Assembly: GCA_022564455.1 (NCBI GenBank)
Contig: JADFLK010000106.1
Span: 1-7,244 of the forward strand
Length of the DNA stretch: 7,244 bases
From: Bacteroidota bacterium
Lineage (GTDB): Bacteria; Bacteroidota; Rhodothermia; Rhodothermales; Rubricoccaceae
Direction: 5' to 3'
Shown here: positions 1 to 5,314 of the stretch, piece after piece
Numbering within the stretch: position 1 is the first letter of the stretch
Layout: each line of letters opens with the position of its first letter
The notes under the pieces: generated by a model
Told to the model about the DNA's origin: nothing
Databases searched by the model: none
Seen by the model: only the letters and a program-made list of their open reading frames with translations
Translations under genes and position numbers: made by a program

Positions 1-257
1 GTTTTCTTGGTGTGAGAGGATGAGGGTGTGAGAGGGTGAGAGCGTGATGAGCTGGGTTGCTGTTCTGGCTGAGCGTCGTCAGGTTAACGGCTTGAGCGTT
101 TGCGGTACGGCGGTTAGGTGTATGAAACATTGGGAGCCTGGTCACCCAAGCGCTCACCCTCCCATACTCAATTGAAAGGATGAGGGGTTGGGGAAAAGGT
201 GAGTCTGCGCGTACTCTCACCCTCTCATCCCCTCAGACTCCTATACTCTATCGCGCC
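1..257. repeat. Gene-poor upstream region with CT/GA-rich repeats in both orientations
   Basis: No convincing gene lies here. A purine-rich block at 14-42 (core GAGAGGGTGAGAG) recurs as its reverse complement at 215-236 (core CTCTCACCCTCTC). A shorter pyrimidine-rich copy sits at 153-169, in the same orientation as the 215-236 copy. The 14-42 and 215-236 blocks could pair across about 170 bases. A short local pairing is also visible: TGAGGGG at 181-187 against CCCCTCA at 229-235. The blocks look like a degenerate family of 6-8 base steps rather than coding sequence. They overlap the stretch between an ATG at 180 and the GTG at 258 that begins the homologous part of the next gene, which is one reason to prefer the later start. 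Function is unknown; a leader structure or a dispersed micro-repeat family are both possible. Confidence 0.5.
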
Positions 258-1496
258 GTGCTCGATCTCCGCGACCGCTTCTTCGTCCCCGATCCGCCCG
301 CCGTAGAGCTGCGTGCCTTTACGCACGGGCTGATGCCGAAGACGGTGCCTGCTATGATGGAGCGGTTCGTTGCCGACTGGCGCGAGCGCGGCGCGGATGC
401 GTGGAACAGCGTCCCCAACCACTGGATGCCCGACTCCGGCGAGCCCGTCGGCTGGTGGAACCTCCCCGAGTACCTGGGCGACCGGTTTATAGCGCCCATG
501 CTCGGGGCGCAGGCCGGCACGTGCATCATGCAGCCCAACGCTCACGGAGCCGTGCAGGGTCTGCTCTCTGCACCGGAGCCGTTCGCACACGGCCGCAACG
601 ACGTCGTTTTTTCCGAAGCAGAGTTTCCTTCGGTGCAACACTCCGTTCGGCAGTGGGCGACGCTGCGAGGCTTCCTTCCCCGTTCGGTACCCCTGGGGCC
701 GGATGGCTTTATGGATGTGGGGGCGCTCTGCGATGCAATCACCGAGCGGACAGCGTGGGTATTCGTGAGCCACGTGGGGTTCACGACCGGCGAGAAACTG
801 ACCGACGGCGCCCTCCGATCCATTGCCGACACCGCCCACGATCACGATGCCCTCTTTGCGGTTGATGGCTACCACGCCACGGGCTCTTCCATGATCGATG
901 TGGAAGCCATCCGGGCGGATGCCTACTTCGGCGGGTTGCTGAAGGAGGCCTGCGGCTCATCGGGGAATGCGTACCTCTATATACGAGAGGGACTGAACCT
1001 CACCCCCGCCGTTGCCGGCTGGTTTGGGGATGCCGATCCATTTGGCTTCAACACAACGGCCCAACCAAATCCTCGAGTACGACGCAGATTTCTGTCTGGG
1101 ACGACTGCGGTCGCGTCCCTCTACCACGCCGTAGAAGGATTGCGGGTTATCAAGACAGTGGGGATCGATGCGGTCCGTGACGACTCACTCACAAAAACGG
1201 AGCTTGCCATTCAGCATGCCCAAGAGATTGGCCTAACTCTCCGCTCGCCGCGCGAAGCGGAGCGCCGAAGCGCGATGATCATCCTGGAAGTAGAAAATGC
1301 CGAAGCCCTCTGCGAATGGCTCAAGACCAGGCACATCTTTACGGATAGCCGGCGGGACCGGTACCTGCGCATGGCGCCCTTCGTGTGGAACACAGCCGAC
1401 GACATCGAACGCACCTTCGAGACAATAGAAGAAAGCCTGCGGAATGGGCTGCATTTGAAATCCGAACAACACAAATCCGCCGGCCCGGTCACCTGA
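258..1496 (+). CDS. Kynureninase-like PLP-dependent enzyme (fold type I, aminotransferase class V family)
   Basis: The encoded protein is a fold-type I PLP enzyme that resembles bacterial kynureninase along its length. Numbered from an upstream ATG at 180 (subtract 26 for the GTG start at 258), the landmarks are: a tryptophan-bearing AWNS motif near 74-77; EFPS near 148-151, where kynureninases have NFPTD; SHVGFTTGE near 197-205; the PLP-binding DGYHATG with Asp229 and His232; GGLLKEACGSSGNAYLY with the probable Schiff-base Lys255; GWFGDADPF near 280-288; and RFLSGT near 303-308. The C-terminal small domain carries SPREAERRS near 356-364. From the GTG it is 412 residues, close to the usual kynureninase length. 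I chose GTG 258 because residues before it are encoded by CT-rich repeats and resemble nothing in the family. No Shine-Dalgarno supports either start. Differences at substrate-contacting positions make kynurenine cleavage uncertain, so desulfurase, lyase or aminotransferase chemistry on another substrate is possible. No tryptophan-catabolism genes are nearby. Confidence 0.85.
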   Translation: MLDLRDRFFVPDPPAVELRAFTHGLMPKTVPAMMERFVADWRERGADAWNSVPNHWMPDSGEPVGWWNLPEYLGDRFIAPMLGAQAGTCIMQPNAHGAVQGLLSAPEPFAHGRNDVVFSEAEFPSVQHSVRQWATLRGFLPRSVPLGPDGFMDVGALCDAITERTAWVFVSHVGFTTGEKLTDGALRSIADTAHDHDALFAVDGYHATGSSMIDVEAIRADAYFGGLLKEACGSSGNAYLYIREGLNLTPAVAGWFGDADPFGFNTTAQPNPRVRRRFLSGTTAVASLYHAVEGLRVIKTVGIDAVRDDSLTKTELAIQHAQEIGLTLRSPREAERRSAMIILEVENAEALCEWLKTRHIFTDSRRDRYLRMAPFVWNTADDIERTFETIEESLRNGLHLKSEQHKSAGPVT

Positions 1497-1832
1497 CCAC
1501 CTCGCTTAAATCGGCGCTTGAACAGCCTCTTAAACAGACGGTAGAAACGGGCTTCCTCACGGCCGATTCTACACCCGAGGTTACAATTCTTTACCACTCG
1601 GAGCGAGTGTTTGAGAAAAAGAGCACGCTGCCGATCATGAAATTGCGGGCTCGCCAATAACTGGTCAGCGCAGCACCCGGGCGCGTTTGTGTTACATCGG
1701 GCGGGATCATTTGAGATTTCAGGGCTCTACGAACGAAGGCCGGCGAGGTGGCCGGCGGCGCACGACGCGGCGGCGCGAAAACTGGCACCATGCTTGACGG
1801 AGGGGGCAGATCGAACTCGCGCACTCTTTCCT
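1497..1832. other. Gene-poor interval with a 12-bp degenerate triplicate
   Basis: I see no supported gene between the kynureninase-like stop codon and the small membrane protein. Immediately after the stop, 1503-1538 holds three tandem 12-base units: CGCTTAAATCGG, CGCTTGAACAGC and CTCTTAAACAGA. A small hairpin, CACTCG-GAG-CGAGTG, sits at 1595-1609 but lacks a T-tract. A GC-rich stretch around 1739-1780 contains two GGCCGGCG copies separated by a few bases, each carrying the self-complementary GCCGGC, so the pair could fold into a stem. An open frame continues upstream of 1833 back to 1689, but its translation there is Arg-rich and featureless and is better read as non-coding. Confidence 0.5.
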
Positions 1833-2069
1833 ATGCCCACCTGGACCCTCCACCTCATCTCCTGCGCCGGCCTGGTTGCCCTCCTGGGTAGGCTGCCGGT
1901 TCCGGGTTCTGTGGTTGAGGCCTTCCTTGTCGGCGCCGCAGCGTGCTGCCTCGGCCTGTTTGGGCTGTATGGAAAGACCGCACTCCGGGCTGCCGCCTCC
2001 CAGTTCCGTGCGCTGCAAACCACCCACCCCGCGTCCTCGAGCCCTGCACTCCGAGGCGCGAACGCCTGA
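1833..2069 (+). CDS. Hypothetical small protein with two predicted membrane segments
   Basis: A 78-residue frame whose product I do not recognise. It has two hydrophobic stretches, roughly residues 5-21 and 27-46, separated by a short Arg/Pro/Gly turn. A basic, Ala/Ser/Pro-rich tail of about 30 residues follows. The pattern suggests a small inner-membrane hairpin protein. The ATG at 1833 was chosen because hydrophobicity begins there; the frame stays open upstream to 1689 but looks non-coding. Third codon positions are mostly G or C, like the neighbouring genes. It ends 31 bases before the sigma-factor gene on the same strand, so the two may share a transcript. No Shine-Dalgarno is seen. The main doubt is that antisense and +1 frames are also open here, as is common at high GC, so this could be spurious. 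Confidence 0.5.
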   Translation: MPTWTLHLISCAGLVALLGRLPVPGSVVEAFLVGAAACCLGLFGLYGKTALRAAASQFRALQTTHPASSSPALRGANA

Positions 2070-2100
2070 GCCCGCCACCCAGGCCTGAACGCTGCACCCT

Positions 2101-2871
2101 ATGCCCGACTACATGGCTACGAACCTCCAGCAAGCCGCCGAGCGCTACATCGAATCCCCCACGGCCGAGTTTGGCCGAGCCATTGCCGTAGCTGCGACAC
2201 CGCTCGTCCGCTCGATGGTGCGTCGGATCAGGCTGCCCGATCATCCGCTAGCCACCTACCGCGACCTCGAAAATGCAGGGATGCTCGGCATGCTTCAAGC
2301 GCTGAAGGGCTACGACCCAACTCGCGGTACCTCCTTTGCCTCGTTCGCGTACGGCCGCATCCGCGGGGCACTGGTTGATTCCCTCCGCACGATCGACTCG
2401 CTCAGCCGCGACCGCCGTCGCCGTGTGGCCGAGGCCCTCCGCGCCACCGCAGAACTCCAACAGAAAACAGGCGGCGACCCGGCAGCCGGGGAGGTTGCAG
2501 AGCACCTCGGCATCTCGCTCTCCGACTTCGACCGCCTGCGCACCGACGCGCAGCAGCGCTTTACTCTCTCGCTCCACGCAAGCGACAATTCCGAGCAGCG
2601 CGCCACACCTCTCGACACCATCCCCCACCCCGACTCCGAGAGAAGCATCACCGCGTTCGAGCGCCAATCGCTCTTCGAGCACGTGCAGACGCTCATCGCG
2701 CAATTCCCCGAACGCGAGCAGCGCATCATCTCCCTCTACTACTTCGAGAACCAGACACTGCGCGAGATCGCCGGCGAACTGAGCCTTACCGAAGCGCGCA
2801 TCTCGCAGATTCTCTCGAAGCTCCTACGCACCCTTCGTGGCCAACTCGAACTGACGCGGACAGCAGCCTGA
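2101..2871 (+). CDS. fliA: RNA polymerase sigma factor, sigma-28 (FliA/WhiG) family
   Basis: A 256-residue alternative sigma factor that would direct core RNA polymerase to a specific promoter set. In this family those are typically flagellar, chemotaxis or developmental genes. Region 2 spans about residues 30-108, with the core-binding DLENAGMLGMLQAL at 55-68, then YDPTRGTSFASFAYGRIRGAL, very like the FliA/SigD helix that binds core and melts the -10. A region 3-like segment occupies about 109-155, containing a helix-turn-helix around GEVAEHLGISLSDFDRL. Region 4 is at about 198-248 and includes FPEREQRIISLYY and the -35 recognition helix LSLTEARISQILSKLLRTL. There is no sigma-70 region 1.1 or 1.2, and the length fits FliA/WhiG (about 240-260 residues). 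A second ATG at 2113 is an alternative start; neither has a Shine-Dalgarno. No flagellar gene or anti-sigma factor FlgM is visible in the window, so the symbol reflects family rather than proven flagellar control. Confidence 0.93.
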   Translation: MPDYMATNLQQAAERYIESPTAEFGRAIAVAATPLVRSMVRRIRLPDHPLATYRDLENAGMLGMLQALKGYDPTRGTSFASFAYGRIRGALVDSLRTIDSLSRDRRRRVAEALRATAELQQKTGGDPAAGEVAEHLGISLSDFDRLRTDAQQRFTLSLHASDNSEQRATPLDTIPHPDSERSITAFERQSLFEHVQTLIAQFPEREQRIISLYYFENQTLREIAGELSLTEARISQILSKLLRTLRGQLELTRTAA

Positions 2872-2907
2872 CGCACAACCTCTACCGATCCTTCAGGGAG
2901 AGAGGGA

Positions 2908-2956
2908 AGGCGACCGAGATGAGAGCCATTGTGCCCGTCTCGGTCGCTTCTATTTT
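2908..2956 (+). terminator. Probable intrinsic terminator after the sigma-factor gene
   Basis: A perfect 10-bp stem pairs GCGACCGAGA (2910-2919) with TCTCGGTCGC (2938-2947). It extends to 12 bp with an A-T and a G-T pair at the base. The loop is 18 bases, and the stem is followed by the T-rich run TTCTATTTT (2948-2956). It lies 36 bases after the sigma-factor stop and well before the isomerase gene, so it would separate the two transcription units. The rather long loop and interrupted T-tract are the reasons for doubt. Confidence 0.7.
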
Positions 2957-3014
2957 GGGCAATCTGGCCAGGGCCTGACGCATGGTTTCCCCAAAAACTT
3001 ACGTGGAGGCCCGG

Positions 3015-3034
3015 CGATCCGGATCGTATCTTTA
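3015..3034 (+). promoter_or_regulatory. Palindrome abutting a Bacteroidota-like -7 element
   Basis: CGATCCGGATCG (3015-3026) is a perfect 12-base palindrome. It is directly followed by TATCTTTA (3027-3034), which matches seven of eight positions of the TAnnTTTG element used by Bacteroidota primary sigma factors. No clear TTG element is found at the expected -33 distance, so the promoter is only a candidate. If real, transcription would start around 3040 and give a leader of about 150 bases before the isomerase ATG. The palindrome sits where a repressor or activator could bind, but a 12-base palindrome is expected about twice by chance in a window of this size. Confidence 0.3.
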
Positions 3035-3042
3035 CACTCTTC

Positions 3043-3066
3043 CGGCTGGTGCTTCGGCTGGTGCTT
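3043..3066 (+). repeat. Perfect 12-bp tandem duplication in the isomerase leader
   Basis: CGGCTGGTGCTT occurs twice in direct succession (3043-3054 and 3055-3066). The first two bases of a third copy follow. It lies between the candidate -7 element and the isomerase start, outside any supported gene. It is most simply a recent slippage duplication; I see no pairing or motif that gives it a function. Confidence 0.7.
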
Positions 3067-3093
3067 CGTTCGTGCGGCGCCGGCCATTTCGCG

Positions 3094-3120
3094 TAAAGGG
3101 CCGAGCATGATTGCCGGAGA
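3094..3120 (+). promoter_or_regulatory. Possible sigma-28 type promoter upstream of the isomerase gene
   Basis: TAAAG (3094-3098) and GCCGGAGA (3113-3120) resemble the enterobacterial sigma-28 consensus TAAA-N15-GCCGATAA. The spacing between TAAA and GCCG is exactly 15 bases, and the TAAA and GCCG cores are intact. Only five of eight positions match in the -10 half. A start near 3127 would give a leader of about 60 bases. The nearby sigma-28 gene makes the match worth noting, but a match of this quality can easily arise by chance. Confidence 0.2.
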
Positions 3121-3188
3121 CTCGCGCACGAGCCTTCCTCAACATCAATCTATTTTCGTTCCGACAGGGTTATTCTGGGCACAATGAT

Positions 3189-5267
3189 ATGGGCATGATG
3201 AACAAAATGCGGGAGAACACCTCCGTCGTACTGTACGTGCTGGTGTTCGCCTTTGGCGGGCTCTGGGTGCTCCAGGATTCGGGCGCTTTCGATGCGATGG
3301 GCTTCAGCACCGGCCGCGATATTGCGCGGGTCGACGGCGAGCCGATTCCGTACGAGCAATTCCAGGGCGCCGTGGGGCAGCGCATCGATCTGTATCAGCA
3401 GCAGGGCATCGAGGTAACGCCGGCCGTACGGGCGCGCATAGAAGACGAGGTGTTTAACGCGCTCGTCGACAACCGCCTCCGCGAAGCCGAGATGGACCGG
3501 CTCGGTGTGAGGGTCTCGGAAAGCGAGCTACGGGATGCGTTCACGGGCCCCAACCCCGACCCGATCATCCTCCAGATTTTTGGAGACGGCAGCGGTGGCG
3601 TAGATCGAGCGCGCCTGAACGCCTTCATCGCCGACCCGGAATCCTTCGGCGCCACACAGGAGTACCTGATCCTTCTGGAGCAGGAGATCGCTCAGAGCCG
3701 CAGGCAGGCCAAGCTGGATGCGCTGATCGAAGCAACGGCGCGCGTCTCGGAGGGTGAGGTGGAAACCGAGTACATCCGCCGCAACCGCCGCGCCACGGCC
3801 GACTACGTGGCCATGCGCTATGCGGATGTGCCTGACGACCAGGTTGAGGTCTCGGATGCGGACCTGAGGGGCTATTACAACGAAAATCGCGATGACTTCG
3901 AGCGGCCGCGGACCTTCGCCGTCGAATACGTAACCCTGGAAAAGGTGCCCACCCCGGACGATTCCGCGCACGTACGCGAGGAGTTGAATCGGTTGAAAGC
4001 GGACTTTGAGACCGCCGAGGATCCTGCAGCCTTTGTCGTGGCCAGCGCGTATGGTGAAGGAGAAGCCGCTTTCGTGCCCGCCGCCGATATGGCCCCCGAT
4101 TTATCTGAAGCCATTTACAGCGACTTGACCATCGGCCGGGTAGTGGGCCCGGTGATTGCCGGCGACGAAGGCGTATTGGCCCGTATTACTGATGTTCGTG
4201 CAGCGGAAAGCCCGTCCGTGCGGGCTCGTCATATCCTGTTTGCCACTACCCGTCTCGACGTTGCGCAGCGAGTAAAAACACGCCTCCAACAAGGCGATTT
4301 CACTTTTGAAGTCGCCGCCGTACAGTACTCGACTGACGAAAGCAACAGGGAACAGGGCGGCGACCTTGGCTGGTTCGGCGCGGGCCGCATGGTACAGGCG
4401 TTTGAGGATGCTGCCTTCTCGGCCCCGATAGGCACGGTGGTCGGCCCCATAGAAACACAGTTTGGCCACCATCTGATACTGGTCGAGCAGCGCGCCACGC
4501 AGGAAGTAGAACTCGTTCAGCTTTCGCTACCCGTTCCTAGTTCCGTGGAACGTTTGCTTGAAGAAGCTGAAGACCTCCGCTACTACGCCGAGAGCGAAGG
4601 AAGCGGCTTTGCCGACGAGGCTAGTCGACGAGGCTTTCAGGTGCAGACGGCCAACGTGACCGAGGAGCAACAGGCTATTCCAGGCCTCCAGATCGGCCGC
4701 GACGCCCTCCGATGGATCCGGCGCTCGGCGACAGGCGACATCTCGGACCCGTTGGATGCGACCACATCATTCGTCGTCTTCCACGTGACGGACATAACGC
4801 CGGAAGGCTTCCGCCCGTTCGATGAAGTCAAAGAGGAAATTGAACCACGGGTGTTGCTGGAAAAGAAAAAGGAGATCCAACTTGCACGCCTTGAGGAGGC
4901 TATCCAGAGTTCGGGTGGCGATCTTTTGGCGGTGGCATCAGTTGTCGGGCAAAGTGTTCAGACGCTTGAGAACGCTGCCCTCAACGCGCCGGTGATTCCG
5001 GGAGTGGGGCGCGAACCGAGAGTAGTAGGCACCGCATTCGGCTTACAACCGGGCGCAACATCCGAGGCAGTCGCTGGAAATGGCGCTGCTTTCATTGTCC
5101 GTACCACCGCTTTCACCGGCGGTGACCTTGCCGAATTGACAGACGAGGCGCGCGAGCAGATCCGCACACAGCTTCTCAATCGCAAACGGCAGCAGGTGCT
5201 GCAGCAGTGGCTACAAAACCTCCGCGACAGCGCCGACATTGAGGACTTTCGGGACCGGTTGCTGTAA
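3189..5267 (+). CDS. Membrane-anchored parvulin-type peptidylprolyl isomerase/chaperone (PpiD/SurA-like)
   Basis: A periplasmic-facing folding factor predicted to assist outer-membrane and secreted proteins. From the ATG at 3189 it has 692 residues. A short cytoplasmic stretch (MGMMNKMRENT) leads into one membrane anchor at about 12-29 (VVLYVLVFAFGGLWVL). A SurA_N-like chaperone region follows at about 44-200, beginning RDIARVDGEPIPYEQF. The parvulin rotamase domain is at about 342-434, with RARHILF, the central GGDLGWFGAGRMVQAFEDAAF and the closing FGHHLILV, so both the first and the last conserved histidines of the fold are present. A C-terminal region of about 260 residues is helical and charged and includes FRPFDEVKEEIEPRVLLEKKKE. 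Enterobacterial PpiD is about 620 residues, so this one is somewhat longer. A TTG at 3111 in the same frame would add 26 residues before the anchor; I prefer ATG 3189 because family members begin with this short basic stretch. It is preceded by its own candidate promoter elements and converges with menE 47 bases downstream. Confidence 0.93.
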   Translation: MGMMNKMRENTSVVLYVLVFAFGGLWVLQDSGAFDAMGFSTGRDIARVDGEPIPYEQFQGAVGQRIDLYQQQGIEVTPAVRARIEDEVFNALVDNRLREAEMDRLGVRVSESELRDAFTGPNPDPIILQIFGDGSGGVDRARLNAFIADPESFGATQEYLILLEQEIAQSRRQAKLDALIEATARVSEGEVETEYIRRNRRATADYVAMRYADVPDDQVEVSDADLRGYYNENRDDFERPRTFAVEYVTLEKVPTPDDSAHVREELNRLKADFETAEDPAAFVVASAYGEGEAAFVPAADMAPDLSEAIYSDLTIGRVVGPVIAGDEGVLARITDVRAAESPSVRARHILFATTRLDVAQRVKTRLQQGDFTFEVAAVQYSTDESNREQGGDLGWFGAGRMVQAFEDAAFSAPIGTVVGPIETQFGHHLILVEQRATQEVELVQLSLPVPSSVERLLEEAEDLRYYAESEGSGFADEASRRGFQVQTANVTEEQQAIPGLQIGRDALRWIRRSATGDISDPLDATTSFVVFHVTDITPEGFRPFDEVKEEIEPRVLLEKKKEIQLARLEEAIQSSGGDLLAVASVVGQSVQTLENAALNAPVIPGVGREPRVVGTAFGLQPGATSEAVAGNGAAFIVRTTAFTGGDLAELTDEAREQIRTQLLNRKRQQVLQQWLQNLRDSADIEDFRDRLL

Positions 5268-5314
5268 ACTCCATCCCGCCTCCGCTTGAAAGGAGATCCT
5301 GAAATGGGCCGCCT

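Noticed and set aside
122..175. A 17-codon frame upstream of the kynureninase-like gene as a leader peptide
   Set aside because: There is no clear ribosome binding site, no run of regulatory codons (a single Trp), and no attenuator-like alternative stem that I could identify.
180..257. ATG at 180 as the start of the kynureninase-like gene
   Set aside because: The 26 residues it would add are encoded by CT-rich repeats, do not resemble the family N terminus, and the GAAAGG before it directly abuts the ATG, too close to act as a ribosome binding site. It cannot be fully excluded.
1595..1609. Hairpin CACTCG-GAG-CGAGTG as terminator of the kynureninase-like gene
   Set aside because: The stem is only six base pairs and is followed by TTTGAGAAAAAG rather than a T-tract.
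1211..1657. Minus-strand open frame of 148 codons opposite the end of the kynureninase-like gene
   Set aside because: Its first part overlaps conserved kynureninase motifs on the plus strand, and its Lys/Arg repeat (LFKR-like) is just the 12-base triplicate read backwards.
3111..3188. TTG start that would add 26 residues to the isomerase
   Set aside because: The added residues precede the short basic stretch and membrane anchor that begin the family, and ATG codons at 3189, 3195 and 3198 fit better.
3528..3971. Minus-strand frame of 147 codons inside the isomerase gene
   Set aside because: It is fully antisense to a well-supported gene and has no recognisable motif.
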